A stretch of 64,000 bases of DNA from Mycolicibacterium setense (GCF_000805385.1 NZ_JTJW01000008.1:248001-312000); one strand, 5' to 3'. Shown: positions 32,448 through 42,264, counted from the stretch's first letter. The notes: generated from the letters alone by a model not told the origin. Numbers and translations are program-made.

Positions 32448-33962
32448 TCAGCAGCGGGTGCCGGGCGGCGGCACGGTCACGTCGACGAGGTAGGTGGCAG
32501 CGATGTCGTCGACGCACTTGTTGCCCTGGAACACCACGGTGTGCTGGGTGCCCTCGAAGGTCACCAGCGTGCCGCCGAGCTGGCGGGCCAGGTCGACACC
32601 GGCCTGGTACGGGGTGGCCGGGTCGTTGGTGGTGGAGACGATCAGCGTCGGGGGCAGTCCCTTCACCGAGATCTCGTGCGGCTCGCTGGTCGGCGGCACC
32701 GGCCAGAACGCGCAGGTGCCCAGGGGCGCGTGCCCGGTGAATTCGCCGTAGCTCATGAACGGCGCCACCTCGCGGGCGCGGCGGTCCTCCTCGACGACGG
32801 TGGCCCGGTCGGTGATGGCGGGCTTGTCGACACAGTTGACGGCGACGCGCACATCGGTCGAATTGTTGTAGTGGCCCTTGGCATCTCGCCCCATATAGAG
32901 GTCCGCGAGTGCCAGCATCACGTCGCCGTTGCCTTCTTTCAGACCCTTCAGGCCGTCTGTCAGGTGGCGCCACAGGTTCGGCGAGTACAGCGGCAGGATG
33001 GTGCCCACGGTCGCGTCGCTGTAGCTCAGCCCGCGCGCATCCCGCGTCTTGGCCGGGTGCTCCACCAGCGGGTCGACCAGGCTCTTGTACACCTCGACGG
33101 ACTTGGCCGGGTCGGTCCCCAGCGGGCAGTCGGGATTCTTGGCGCAGTCGGCGGCATAGTCGTCGAACGCCTTCTGGAACGCCGCGGCCTGACGGATGTC
33201 TTCTTCCACCGGATCCGCATTGGGGTCGACGGCACCGTCGAGGATCATCGCGCGGACCTTGTCGGGGAACTGCTCGGCGTAGGTCGCGCCGATCCGGGTG
33301 CCGTAGGAGTAGCCGAGGTAGGTCAGCTTGTCGTCGCCGAGTGCGGTCCGGATCGCGTCCAGATCCTTGGCGACGTTCTCGGTGCCGACGTTCTCCAGGA
33401 ATTCGGTGCCCATCTTGTCGACGCAGCGCTGGACGAAGTCCTTGGTTTCCTTCTCCAGGTGCTCAACACCTTCGGGCGTGTATTCGACCGTCGGATCGGC
33501 GCGTAGCCGGTCGTTGTCGTCGTCGGAGTTGCACCACACCGCAGGCGTCGAGGATCCGACACCGCGCGGATCGAACCCGACGATGTCGAAGCGGTCTTTG
33601 ACCGATTGCGGCAGGCCGGACAACAGGGAGACAGCCGATTCGACGCCGGATTCACCGGGGCCGCCGGGGTTGATCACCAGCGAGCCGATCTTCTGGCCCG
33701 CTGCCGGGAAGCGGATCATCGCCAGGCGGGCGACTTCGCCGTCCGGCTTGGAGTAGTCGACCGGCACCGACAGCATCCCGCATTCGGCGTTGTCGGGGAT
33801 CTGCACCTGATCACCCGAACCGGCGTTGCACGGCAGCCATTGCACCGGCGTGCCGGGCCGCGGGACCGCAATCTTGGCTTGCCCGTCGACCACCTGGGTG
33901 CAGCCCGCTGCGGCTATCGCCGTCACCGCCAGCAGCGCGCCGACCCTCATCCTGAACTTCAT
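32448..33962 (-). CDS. Hip1/CaeA-like envelope serine hydrolase lipoprotein
   Basis: Orthologue by position of Hip1 (Rv2224c), a cell-envelope serine protease/esterase that in M. tuberculosis processes GroEL2 and affects envelope integrity. From the ATG at 33962 a signal peptide MKFRMRVGALLAVTAIAAAG precedes the lipidated Cys21. The nucleophile elbow is LGYSYGTRIGA; the acid and His lie in STTNDPATPYQAG and EGTQHTVVFQGNKC. The long upstream in-frame extension is basic and non-conserved, so it is rejected. At 504 residues it is close to the 520 of Hip1. The paralogue follows 88 bases downstream. Confidence 0.86.
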   Translation of the reverse strand: MKFRMRVGALLAVTAIAAAGCTQVVDGQAKIAVPRPGTPVQWLPCNAGSGDQVQIPDNAECGMLSVPVDYSKPDGEVARLAMIRFPAAGQKIGSLVINPGGPGESGVESAVSLLSGLPQSVKDRFDIVGFDPRGVGSSTPAVWCNSDDDNDRLRADPTVEYTPEGVEHLEKETKDFVQRCVDKMGTEFLENVGTENVAKDLDAIRTALGDDKLTYLGYSYGTRIGATYAEQFPDKVRAMILDGAVDPNADPVEEDIRQAAAFQKAFDDYAADCAKNPDCPLGTDPAKSVEVYKSLVDPLVEHPAKTRDARGLSYSDATVGTILPLYSPNLWRHLTDGLKGLKEGNGDVMLALADLYMGRDAKGHYNNSTDVRVAVNCVDKPAITDRATVVEEDRRAREVAPFMSYGEFTGHAPLGTCAFWPVPPTSEPHEISVKGLPPTLIVSTTNDPATPYQAGVDLARQLGGTLVTFEGTQHTVVFQGNKCVDDIAATYLVDVTVPPPGTRC

Positions 33963-34027
33963 GGCTGACCATGCTGCCATGACGCCACATCGCCGCAGGC
34001 CGCGCCCGGTCGCGACGCGCAGGGAAA

Positions 34028-35419
34028 CTATCGGGTAGCGGCGAGAAGTTCGTCGAGCGCGACGTGGAAATCGTCGGCCATGTCCCACAGGTCGGGCAGC
34101 AGTTCCGGGCAGGACATGATGCCGACGTCGAGCATGCCGGTCAGCGACATCACGGTGATGTTGAGGCCTGATCCGTGGAAGATCGGGCCCAGCGGATACA
34201 TGGCCTTGACCTCGCAGCCCAGCATGTAGAGCGGCTCCTGGGGCCCGGGCACGTTGGAGATGACCAGATTGTGGACGGGTTTGGCCCCGGACAGCCGGCT
34301 GGCCGCGTACACCCGCATCGCGGCACCGAACACCGCTGGCGCGGCGAACTGCGTCCAGTCCTGCAGCAGGGTCGCACCGATCGCGGAACTGTGTTGCTTG
34401 GCAACCGAATTCGATGCGGCGATGGCCAGTAGCCGCTGGCCAGGATCGTCGATATTGGTTTCGAGCGTGGAGAACATCCCCGACACCTGATTGCGCCCGG
34501 GCCGGTCGGAGCGATCGTGCACCGACACCGGCACCATCGCGATCAGGGAACTTTCGGGCAGTTCACCGCGGTCGTTGAGAAATGTGCGCAGTACGCCGGA
34601 CACCAGCGCCATCACCACATCGTTGACCTTGACGCCGAAGTGGTTCTTGACGGTTTTGATGTCCTCGAGATCCAGCTGGGCGAATGCGACGCTGCGGTGG
34701 CCGGTGATGTTGGTGTTGAACGCGGTTTTCGGCGCGTTGAACGGGGCCGCCATGGCCTGTCCGCTCACGGCCCGACGCACGGTGTCGATGACCGTGCTCG
34801 CGGTGGTGGGCAGCACATTGGCCAGCTTGAGTGGCCGGGCGGCGAACCTCAGTGCGCCGCTGATGGCGATCTCGGCGGCAGTGGCCCCGCCGACGCCGTC
34901 GACCGCATCGGGTGGCGGTGCGTCGGCCTCGGTGGTGCACAACTGCGACATGAGGTTGGCCCCGGTGACCCCGTCGACCCCGCAGTGGTGAATCTTCGTC
35001 ATCAGCGCCAGCCGGCCACCGTCGTGCGCATCGGTACCCGCCACGTTCTCGATGACCCACATCTCCCACAGCGGCCGGGTCCGGTCCAGCGGCAGTGAGG
35101 CGATGTGGCCGCAGATCTCGGACAGCTCGGCCCGCCCGCCTGGACCGGGCAGGCCGATCCGGTGCAGGTGCCGGTTGACGTCAAAGTCCTTGTCTTCCAC
35201 CCACACCGGATGGTCGAGATTGAACCGGCTGTCGGCCAGTTTCTCCCGGAATTGCGGCATCGCCTTGATCGTCAACGAGAGTGCGTCACGCATCCGGTCG
35301 AAGGTGTATCCGCCGGGCATGGTCGAGGTGTCCAGCTCGAGCACCGAGCACACGTGCATGGGCTGCGCGGCGGTTTCGAGGTAGAGGAAGCTGGCGTCGA
35401 GTCCGCTGAGCCTTTGCAT
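34028..35419 (-). CDS. wax ester synthase / diacylglycerol acyltransferase (WS/DGAT)
   Basis: Final acyltransferase of triacylglycerol or wax ester storage lipid synthesis. The active-site motif HHxxxDG is present as KIHHCGVDG. Other blocks are MQRLSGLDASFLYLET at the N-terminus, LPLDRTRPLWEMWVIE, VKVNDVVMALVSGVLR and the C-terminal NVPGPQEPLYMLG. The ATG at 35419 gives the family start and a 463-residue protein. It is upstream of the Hip1-like gene (65-base gap) and divergent from panB. Mycobacteria hold many paralogues, so the exact substrate cannot be read. Confidence 0.9.
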   Translation of the reverse strand: MQRLSGLDASFLYLETAAQPMHVCSVLELDTSTMPGGYTFDRMRDALSLTIKAMPQFREKLADSRFNLDHPVWVEDKDFDVNRHLHRIGLPGPGGRAELSEICGHIASLPLDRTRPLWEMWVIENVAGTDAHDGGRLALMTKIHHCGVDGVTGANLMSQLCTTEADAPPPDAVDGVGGATAAEIAISGALRFAARPLKLANVLPTTASTVIDTVRRAVSGQAMAAPFNAPKTAFNTNITGHRSVAFAQLDLEDIKTVKNHFGVKVNDVVMALVSGVLRTFLNDRGELPESSLIAMVPVSVHDRSDRPGRNQVSGMFSTLETNIDDPGQRLLAIAASNSVAKQHSSAIGATLLQDWTQFAAPAVFGAAMRVYAASRLSGAKPVHNLVISNVPGPQEPLYMLGCEVKAMYPLGPIFHGSGLNITVMSLTGMLDVGIMSCPELLPDLWDMADDFHVALDELLAATR

Positions 35420-35577
35420 GCCGCTGATGGTAGGGCGCCGACCTGAAACTGTGAGGAAATCCACTCAAACCTTGCTTTTGCCCGCGTCGCCCGCAGTGGC
35501 ACACTGGCCAGTGTCAGCCGAACCCGGGGACCGCGAGGCGGCCTCGAGGATCGAACCGACCATCACAAAGGACGATG

Positions 35578-36435
35578 ATGTCTGAACAGTCTGTTTATGG
35601 TGCTTCCGATTCGGCCGGTGATTCCGTGGCGTCCAAGCCGCGCACCAAGGTCCGGACGCTCACGCTGCAGAAATGGAAGTCCGAAGGTCACAAGTGGGCG
35701 ATGCTCACCTGTTATGACTACTCCAGTGCGCGGGTTTTCGACGACGCCGGTATTCCGGTGCTGCTCGTCGGCGATTCGGCGGCAAACGTGGTCTACGGGT
35801 ATGACACGACCGTGCCGATCACCATCGATGAGCTGATTCCGTTGGCTCGCGCGGTGGTCAAGGGTGCGCAGCACGCGCTCGTCGTCGCCGATCTGCCGTT
35901 CGGCAGCTACGAATCCAGCCCGGCCCAGGCACTCGCCACCGCCACCCGCTTCATGAAGGAGACGGGTGCCCAGGCGGTCAAGCTCGAAGGCGGTGAGCGG
36001 GTGGCGGAGCAGATCGCGACGCTGTCGGCCGCCGGCATCCCGGTGGTCGCGCACATCGGATTCACCCCGCAGAGTGTCAACGGGCTGGGTGGTTTCCGTG
36101 TGCAGGGCCGCGGTGACGCCGCCGAGCAGACCATCCACGATGCGATCGCCGTGCAAGAGGCCGGAGCGATCGCGGTGGTGCTGGAGATGGTGCCCGCCGA
36201 GTTGGCCACCCAGATCACCGGCAAGCTGACCATCCCGACGGTCGGCATCGGTGCCGGGCCCAACTGCGACGCGCAGGTGCTGGTCTGGCAGGACATGGCC
36301 GGGCTCACCAGCGGCAAGACGGCCAAGTTCGTCAAGCGTTTCGGTGACGTGGGCGGCGAACTGCACCGCGCGGCAGCGCAGTACGCCAACGACGTGGCGG
36401 CCGGGGTGTTCCCGGCCGAGGAGCACAGCTACTGA
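35578..36435 (+). CDS. panB: 3-methyl-2-oxobutanoate hydroxymethyltransferase
   Basis: First committed step of pantothenate (CoA) synthesis: methylene-tetrahydrofolate plus alpha-ketoisovalerate gives ketopantoate. Family blocks are MLTCYDYSSARVFDDAGIPVLLVGDSAANV, DLPFGSYE, VKLEGG and EMVPAELA with the catalytic Glu, and PTVGIGAGPNCDAQVLV. Two adjacent ATGs occur; the second (35578) has AAGGA at proper spacing and matches the M. tuberculosis start MSEQ. The 285-residue product is normal. The substrate ketoisovalerate is also used by ilvE. Confidence 0.95.
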   Translation: MSEQSVYGASDSAGDSVASKPRTKVRTLTLQKWKSEGHKWAMLTCYDYSSARVFDDAGIPVLLVGDSAANVVYGYDTTVPITIDELIPLARAVVKGAQHALVVADLPFGSYESSPAQALATATRFMKETGAQAVKLEGGERVAEQIATLSAAGIPVVAHIGFTPQSVNGLGGFRVQGRGDAAEQTIHDAIAVQEAGAIAVVLEMVPAELATQITGKLTIPTVGIGAGPNCDAQVLVWQDMAGLTSGKTAKFVKRFGDVGGELHRAAAQYANDVAAGVFPAEEHSY

Positions 36436-36454
36436 TCGGCGCTACTGGCCGGCG

Positions 36455-37240
36455 CTAGGCGAATTCAGCTCGGCGCTTGGCCAGGAACGCGTCGACACCC
36501 TCGCGGCCGTCGGCGGAGTTGGCCCGCTGTGCGATGAAGCGGGCTTCGGCCGCCATCTGCTCTTCCAGGCTGTTCTTGAACGACGACACCAGCAGCGATT
36601 TGACCGCGCCGTTGGATCCGCCGGAACCGGCGGCCACCTGCTCGGCCAGTTTGGTGGCCCGTGCCTGCAATTCATCGCCGGCGACGACCTCGGTGACCAG
36701 TCCCCAATCTTGCGCCTCGGCCGCCGAGAGCGTGCGGTTGGTCAGGATGAGTTCTTGTGCGCGGCGCAGCCCGACCAGCCGCGGCAGGTGGTAGGACGCG
36801 CTGCCGTCCGGGCTCAGGCCGACCTTGGTGTAGGCCATGGTGAAGCTGGCCGATTCGGCGGCCAGCACCAGGTCGCCGGTGACCGCCAGGCTGAATCCGG
36901 CACCGGCCGCGGTGCCGTTGACCGCGGTGATCACCACGGCGTCCATTCGGGCGAACGATGAGATGGCCTGGTGCAGGTCATCGGCGACGCCTTTGATGAA
37001 GCGGCCGCGGTCGGGCGCGGTGGCGAAGGACTTCAGATCGCCGCCTGCGCAGAAAAACCGGCCCGCACCGGTCAGCACCACAGCCTTGATGCCTGGCGTG
37101 TCGCAGCGCCTGGCGGCGTCGGCGAGTTCGTGAGTCATGGTGTCGTTCATGCCGTTCGCGGCGTCCGGTCGGTTCAGCGTGATCTGCGCGACGGCGCCGG
37201 ACTGCTCGAACGTGAGGGCTTCATAGGTGGGCTCGGTCAC
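36455..37240 (-). CDS. enoyl-CoA hydratase/isomerase family protein
   Basis: Crotonase-fold enzyme of 261 residues. The oxyanion-hole pieces AGRFFCAGGDLKSF and NGTAAGAGFSLAVTGDLVLA are present. In the second, the glutamates used by true hydratases are not obvious (the sequence after FTMAYTKVGLSPDGSASY holds Asp rather than Glu), so isomerase or other crotonase activity is possible. The GTG at 37240 gives VTEPTYEAL; a longer in-frame extension is unlikely. It lies 10 bases downstream of a TetR regulator, forming an operon with it. Confidence 0.84.
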   Translation of the reverse strand: MTEPTYEALTFEQSGAVAQITLNRPDAANGMNDTMTHELADAARRCDTPGIKAVVLTGAGRFFCAGGDLKSFATAPDRGRFIKGVADDLHQAISSFARMDAVVITAVNGTAAGAGFSLAVTGDLVLAAESASFTMAYTKVGLSPDGSASYHLPRLVGLRRAQELILTNRTLSAAEAQDWGLVTEVVAGDELQARATKLAEQVAAGSGGSNGAVKSLLVSSFKNSLEEQMAAEARFIAQRANSADGREGVDAFLAKRRAEFA

Positions 37241-37250
37241 GGCCCGAACT

Positions 37251-37949
37251 CTAGCGGGCCGGGGTTTGTGGCGGCCGCACGCCCAGCGAGGCAGCGGTCG
37301 CACTCACCAGCGGTCCGAAGTCGCCGTCGAATCCGAGGATCCTCAGCGCACCCTCTGCGATCACCCACGGTTGTGCCGGCGTGTGTTCGATGTCGTCGGA
37401 GCGGCTGTTGACCACCGATTCGACCAACCGGAACGGGAGGTCCGCGGCGTCCGTCGGGCCGGCGCATTCGGCGATCACCGCCTCCGAGAGCCGCCGGTAG
37501 ACCTCGCGCAGCTCGGCGCGACGGCGCCGGAACGGTTCGAACCGGTCGGTGCGCAACTCGGGTAGCAGGTACAGGGCCCCCAGATTCCACCGGCCCGTGC
37601 ACAGCTGGTGGGCATCGGCGACCGCGAGGGTGTGCAGGTGCTGCGCGGCCGGACCCGGGCTGTCGAGCAACTCGGCGCCCAGTCGCAGGGCATCGTCGAC
37701 GGTGCCGGCCAGCAACGCGTCGAGAATGTCGTCCTTGGTGGCGAAATGGTGATACAGCGAGGCCTGCCGCACCCCGACCTCGTCCGCGATGCGCCGCGTC
37801 GAGGTGCTGGCGTAACCGTGGGTGGTGAACAGCTCGGCGGCGGCATCGAGGATCTGTTCACGGGCGGTCGTGCCCGGGCGGCGTGGCCGCTCCAGCCGTG
37901 GGCGTCCGCGTCCCGTAGCGGAGTTCACCGCATTTGTCTCAGCGCCCAT
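37251..37949 (-). CDS. TetR-family transcriptional regulator
   Basis: A 232-residue repressor candidate. The N-terminal HTH is clear: TAREQILDAAAELFTTHGYASTSTRRIADEVGVRQASLYHHFATKDDIL. The C-terminal ligand domain is not recognisable to family. The ATG at 37949 gives MGAETNAVNSATGRGRPRLE; a longer open frame exists but lacks support. It leads the enoyl-CoA hydratase gene, so an acyl-CoA or fatty-acid-derived ligand is a reasonable guess. A perfect inverted repeat sits in the divergent intergenic region. Confidence 0.88.
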   Translation of the reverse strand: MGAETNAVNSATGRGRPRLERPRRPGTTAREQILDAAAELFTTHGYASTSTRRIADEVGVRQASLYHHFATKDDILDALLAGTVDDALRLGAELLDSPGPAAQHLHTLAVADAHQLCTGRWNLGALYLLPELRTDRFEPFRRRRAELREVYRRLSEAVIAECAGPTDAADLPFRLVESVVNSRSDDIEHTPAQPWVIAEGALRILGFDGDFGPLVSATAASLGVRPPQTPAR

Positions 37950-38042
37950 GTCAGCAACACTAGGAGACGGCTCGCGCGGCGATGAGCAGCGCGCCGAGTC
38001 TTGACGCTGCTGTGACCGCGGCACGGGTCGTGACGTCCTCCC

Positions 38043-38065
38043 GGATGTGGCACGCTGGTGCCATC
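38043..38065. promoter_or_regulatory. candidate TetR operator
   Basis: TGGCAC-gctg-GTGCCA (38048-38063) is a perfect inverted repeat, with outer GGAT/ATCC bases adding symmetry. It lies in the 144-base region between divergent tetR and the CYTH-CHAD gene, about 100 bases from the tetR start and 31 from the CYTH-CHAD start. Confidence 0.4.
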
Positions 38066-38093
38066 CGATCTCTGGTGCACAGCGAAGGTGACT

Positions 38094-39590
38094 ATGGCCC
38101 CCGGCAAGCCCAAAACCGCGAGGTACACCGAAATCGAGCGGAAGTTCGCGGTCACCGAGGACACCGTCTCACCGTCGTTCGAGGGACTGTCGGCCGTTGC
38201 CGAGGTGGAACGCACGGAGACCCAACACCTGGACGCCGTGTATTTCGACACCCCTGATCGTGACCTCGCGGCGCACCGCATCACGTTGCGGCGCCGGACC
38301 GGCGGCCCCGATGCGGGCTGGCATCTGAAGCTGCCTGCCGGTGTCGACACGCGCACCGAGGTCCGCATGCCACTGGGCACAGCTACCGACACCGTGCCCG
38401 AGGATCTTCGCGACGTCGTGCTCGCCATCGTGCGGGACCGTCCGCTGTCCCCGGTCGCCCGGATCAGCACACAGCGCGACGTGGCGGTGCTGCACGGAGC
38501 CGACGGCGTCGCCCTCGCCGAGTTCTGCGACGACCGGGTGACCGCTGCGGCCACCGGACAGGGCGCGGAGCAACAGAGTTGGCGGGAGTGGGAGCTGGAA
38601 CTGCTCACCGCCGATGTGCCCGACGACCTGATGGACCGGCTGTCGAACCGGCTGGCCGACGCCGGGGCTTCACCGGCCGGGCACGGCTCGAAGCTGGCCA
38701 AGGTGCTCGGCACGGATCAAGCCCCGGCTCCTGCTCCCCTGGCCGATCCGGTGCACCGCGCGATCGCCGAGCAGGTCGATGCGCTGCTGGTGTGGGACCG
38801 GGCGGTACGCGCGGACGCCTATGACTCGGTGCATCAGATGCGGGTGACCACCCGCAAGCTCCGCAGCCTGCTGCAGGAGTCGAAGGAATCCCTCGGGCTC
38901 GACGACGACGGCTGGGTGCTCGACGAGCTGCGTGCGCTGGCCGCCGTACTGGGTGTGGCACGAGACGCCGAGGTACTGGCCGAGCGTTATCAGCGCGCAC
39001 TCGACGAGATGCCTGCCGAGCTGGTCCGCGGACCGGTGCGCCAGCGGTTGGTCGAGGGCGCCAACCGTCGCTACACGGCGGGTTGGCGACGCGCCTTGTT
39101 GGCGATGCGCTCGCAGCGCTATTTTCGGCTGCTCGACGCGCTCGAGGAGTTGGTCAACGCCGAACAGCCCGAATCCGCGGACGCTTCAACGTCTTCGGTG
39201 AACATCGACGCCGCATACAAGCGGGTTCGCAAGGCCGCCAAGAACGCCGCGGCCGTCGCGGCCGATGAGGTCAGCGCCGAGGAGAAGGACGAGGCGCTGC
39301 ATCGAATCCGCAAGGGCGCCAAGCGCCTTCGGTATACCGCTGCGGCCACCGGAGCCGACAAGGTGTCCGAGCGGGCAAAGACGATTCAGAGCTTGCTCGG
39401 CGATCACCAGGACAGTGTGGTGAGCAAGGCTCACCTGAGCAACCAGGCCGATGCCGCGCATGCCGCCGGTGAGGACACCTTCACCTACGGGCTGCTGTTC
39501 CAACAGGAGGACGACCTGGCCCAGCGCAGCCGAGCGTCGTTGCAGGATGCGCTCAAGAAGCTGGACAAGGCGGTTCGCAAAGCCCACTAG
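38094..39590 (+). CDS. CYTH-CHAD domain protein (Rv2226-like)
   Basis: A 498-residue protein with an N-terminal CYTH triphosphate-tunnel domain and a C-terminal CHAD domain, which binds inorganic polyphosphate. The CYTH signature ExExK is Glu13-Ile-Glu15-Arg-Lys17 (EIERKF). The CHAD part (about 225-495) has conserved basic helices such as VHQMRVTTRKLRSLLQ, LGVARDAEVLAERY and LHRIRKGAKRLRYTAAA. A thiamine-triphosphatase or tripolyphosphatase role with polyphosphate binding is inferred. The ATG at 38094 is the usual start. It is followed by the RNase P RNA on the other strand. Confidence 0.88.
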   Translation: MAPGKPKTARYTEIERKFAVTEDTVSPSFEGLSAVAEVERTETQHLDAVYFDTPDRDLAAHRITLRRRTGGPDAGWHLKLPAGVDTRTEVRMPLGTATDTVPEDLRDVVLAIVRDRPLSPVARISTQRDVAVLHGADGVALAEFCDDRVTAAATGQGAEQQSWREWELELLTADVPDDLMDRLSNRLADAGASPAGHGSKLAKVLGTDQAPAPAPLADPVHRAIAEQVDALLVWDRAVRADAYDSVHQMRVTTRKLRSLLQESKESLGLDDDGWVLDELRALAAVLGVARDAEVLAERYQRALDEMPAELVRGPVRQRLVEGANRRYTAGWRRALLAMRSQRYFRLLDALEELVNAEQPESADASTSSVNIDAAYKRVRKAAKNAAAVAADEVSAEEKDEALHRIRKGAKRLRYTAAATGADKVSERAKTIQSLLGDHQDSVVSKAHLSNQADAAHAAGEDTFTYGLLFQQEDDLAQRSRASLQDALKKLDKAVRKAH

Positions 39591-39617
39591 AGGCCACCAA
39601 CGGTGAGCGGGGCTGGG

Positions 39618-40025
<408 letters not shown>

Positions 40026-40049
40026 GCTGATCACCGTACCCTCAATCGC

Positions 40050-40502
40050 ATGAGTCAGGTGCCACCGGCACGATATTTGCTCCGCGCGAAGGACCTCGCG
40101 GACGCCCGCTACGCGGACCCGATCACCGTCGACGACCTCGCGGTGGCAGCCGGGTTGTCCCGCGCGCATTTCAGCCGGATGTTCACCCGCACCTTCGGTG
40201 AGTCCCCACGGGCCTATCTCCAGAGCCGGCGCCTGGAGCGTGCTGCGGCGCTGCTGCGCAACACGGACCGTTCGGTCGCCGACATCTGTGTGATGGTCGG
40301 CCTGCAGAGCGTCGGCTCCTTCACCACGAGTTTCGCTCGCGCCTACGGCAAGCCGCCGGCGGCCTACCGTGCGGGTCTGCCGCCGGCCATGCTCCGCGCC
40401 CCGGTGCCCAGCTGCATCTTGGCGCGGGACACCCGGCGTCCCCATCCCGGCCGAGCCAAGACAGCACAAACGGAGAAGACGGCCGGGCCGGAGCGAACGT
40501 AG
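40050..40502 (+). CDS. AraC-type regulator consisting mainly of the DNA-binding domain
   Basis: A 150-residue protein with the AraC double HTH at its N-terminus (about 10-110): ITVDDLAVAAGLSRAHFSRMFTRTFGESPRAYL and DICVMVGLQSVGSFTTSFARAYGKPPAAYR. No separate sensor domain is present; the remaining C-terminal 40 residues are basic and probably disordered. The ATG at 40050 lies 24 bases from the rnpB 5' end, so the two divergent promoters overlap. It precedes a glyoxalase-fold gene by 9 bases, which is a common AraC/VOC pairing in actinobacteria. Confidence 0.85.
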   Translation: MSQVPPARYLLRAKDLADARYADPITVDDLAVAAGLSRAHFSRMFTRTFGESPRAYLQSRRLERAAALLRNTDRSVADICVMVGLQSVGSFTTSFARAYGKPPAAYRAGLPPAMLRAPVPSCILARDTRRPHPGRAKTAQTEKTAGPERT

Positions 40503-40511
40503 CGTCGGACC

Positions 40512-40931
40512 ATGATGAAAATCGCATACACGCACCTGTGGGTTCACGATCAGGATGTCGCGCTGAAATTCTGGACCGAGAAGGTGGGAATGGAAGTGCG
40601 CGAAGATGTTTCATTCCCCGAGGAGATGGGCGCCTTCCGGTGGGTCACGGTCGGCCCGCCCGGACAGGACGATGTCGGCATCGTGCTGATGGCCGTGCCC
40701 GGCGAGCCGGTGATGGACGAGCAGACGCGCAAGCAGGTCCACGATCTGACCGCTAAAGGCTTCGCGGGCACGGTGTTTCTGACCACGGATGACTGCCAGA
40801 AGTGCTACGAGGAGCTGACCGCGCGCGGTGTCGAGTTCACCGAGCCGCCCAACCAAATGCCCTACGGCATCGACTCGGGTTTCCGCGACCCGTCGGGCAA
40901 CAGCATCCGGTTGACCCAGCGCACGGACTGA
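40512..40931 (+). CDS. VOC/glyoxalase-fold protein
   Basis: A 139-residue single-domain vicinal oxygen chelate protein. It shows the paired beta-alpha-beta modules starting KIAYTHLWVHDQDVALKFWTEKVGMEV and ending YGIDSGFRDPSGNSIRLTQ. His in YTHLWV and the late Asp/Glu positions could bind metal, but a glutamate in the usual last position is not obvious. Two ATGs (40512 and 40515) are adjacent. It is cotranscribed with the AraC regulator. Similar proteins act in resistance or as extradiol-type enzymes; the function is not determined. Confidence 0.82.
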   Translation: MMKIAYTHLWVHDQDVALKFWTEKVGMEVREDVSFPEEMGAFRWVTVGPPGQDDVGIVLMAVPGEPVMDEQTRKQVHDLTAKGFAGTVFLTTDDCQKCYEELTARGVEFTEPPNQMPYGIDSGFRDPSGNSIRLTQRTD

Positions 40932-40938
40932 GCCGCGA

Positions 40939-42228
40939 CTAAGCCGCGGGCGCGCATCGCGCGAACTCGATCGCAACCCGTAGCTCGGTCACACTCTCGT
41001 AAATGTCAGCGCTCCCGGGTGGCGGCGGGGCGGTCGAGCGGTAGACCGCCCCGGTCGGGGTGACGAATTCGGCTGCGTGGACACCGTTCTCATCACTCGT
41101 CGTCACCACCCACCCGGGTGACTCTTTGGCGTAATTGCAGCGTTCGCACTCCCCGAGGCCGTTCAGCGCACTGGTCGGACCGCCGCCGGCGTGCGGTTGC
41201 GCGTGGTCGTGGTGCCGGATCGGCGCATCGCAGTACGGGGTTCTGCAGGTCTGGTCCCGCAATCCGATGAACTTGGCCAGCGCCTTGGGGAACAGCCACG
41301 ATCGCGACTCCATCGCCGCCAGGGCCCCGGATACGGGATGCCGGTAGAGGCGCCGCAGTGTCGCCCTCGAACGCTCGTCGGCCATGGCATCGCTCACCAG
41401 GGTGCGGGCCACCGCCGCCGGCACCGGTCCGTAGCCTTCGACAATGGCCGGACTCTCGTCGTCCGCCAACAGCGTCTGGTCGGAAAGCAGCAAGTTGACC
41501 GCCACGGGTTCGGGTACGTCCGCGGGGCGGCCGGTCACCCGCTCCGCCACCGTGTCGGCCATCACCTGGCCGCGGGTCCGGCCGTCGAACGTCGTATCAG
41601 CGGTCCGCCTTAGCGCCGCATAGACCCCGACGCCCTTCTGCATCGGCAACAACACCGTCAGCCGCGCCATGCAGTCGGGCGCCGGCCGGATCCATACATT
41701 TCGATCCTCTGGCGCCTTGGCCGCCCGATCGACGATGGCCTGCGGGTCCAGCCGGTAGGCAATCTTCTTGGCCTCCGCCTCAATCCGCTTGTCCCCCAGA
41801 CCGTCAAGCTTCGTGACATCGCCGCACATCTCGGCATCCAGCGCCCGGCGATCCTCGACCGTCAGGCACGCCGACTCTCGCACGATCAACGTCGCGCGCC
41901 ATTCCGACAAGACACCGGACTCCAGCGCGACCAACGTGTGCGGCATCTCGTACACCAACGCCTTGGCGAAGCCGAGATGCCGACTGCCGCACGTCGGTGA
42001 ATCGTGACGGGCTAGCGCGATCTCCGAGGCCAACCCACGACCTCGTTTGGCCTTGGGCATCCGTGCCGCCGCCTCGTCGGCCCGTCGCTTCTCGTCCAAC
42101 AACGCCGCACACCGGGCCTGACCGGCAGCCGCGGCCGACTTGGCCCGCTCGAGTTCCTCGATGCGCCGATGCAACTCGGCCTCGTCAGCATGCGGATCGA
42201 CCTGCGCCAATACCGCCATATCGAACAT
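40939..42228 (-). CDS. DUF222 / HNH endonuclease-domain protein (13E12 family)
   Basis: A 429-residue member of the mycobacterial 13E12 repeat family. The N-terminal DUF222 region spans most of the protein, with a coiled segment at the start (EAELHRRIEELERAKSAAAAGQ). The C-terminal HNH nuclease motif is visible: CRTPYCDAPIRHHDHAQPH, then GLGECERCNYAKESPGW, containing the Cys pairs, the His-Asp-His and the Asn. The ATG at 42228 is chosen; another in-frame start lies 30 bases upstream. These proteins occur in many copies per genome and may be linked to mobile DNA, but no inverted repeats or integrase accompany this one. Confidence 0.85.
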   Translation of the reverse strand: MFDMAVLAQVDPHADEAELHRRIEELERAKSAAAAGQARCAALLDEKRRADEAAARMPKAKRGRGLASEIALARHDSPTCGSRHLGFAKALVYEMPHTLVALESGVLSEWRATLIVRESACLTVEDRRALDAEMCGDVTKLDGLGDKRIEAEAKKIAYRLDPQAIVDRAAKAPEDRNVWIRPAPDCMARLTVLLPMQKGVGVYAALRRTADTTFDGRTRGQVMADTVAERVTGRPADVPEPVAVNLLLSDQTLLADDESPAIVEGYGPVPAAVARTLVSDAMADERSRATLRRLYRHPVSGALAAMESRSWLFPKALAKFIGLRDQTCRTPYCDAPIRHHDHAQPHAGGGPTSALNGLGECERCNYAKESPGWVVTTSDENGVHAAEFVTPTGAVYRSTAPPPPGSADIYESVTELRVAIEFARCAPAA

Positions 42229-42264
42229 GCTTTCGACTATGCCACAGGGGTACGACAAGCTGAT

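Noticed and set aside
40939..42228. Insertion sequence or intein based on the HNH motif
   Set aside because: The protein is a DUF222/13E12 family member; no terminal inverted repeats, target duplications or transposase are seen.
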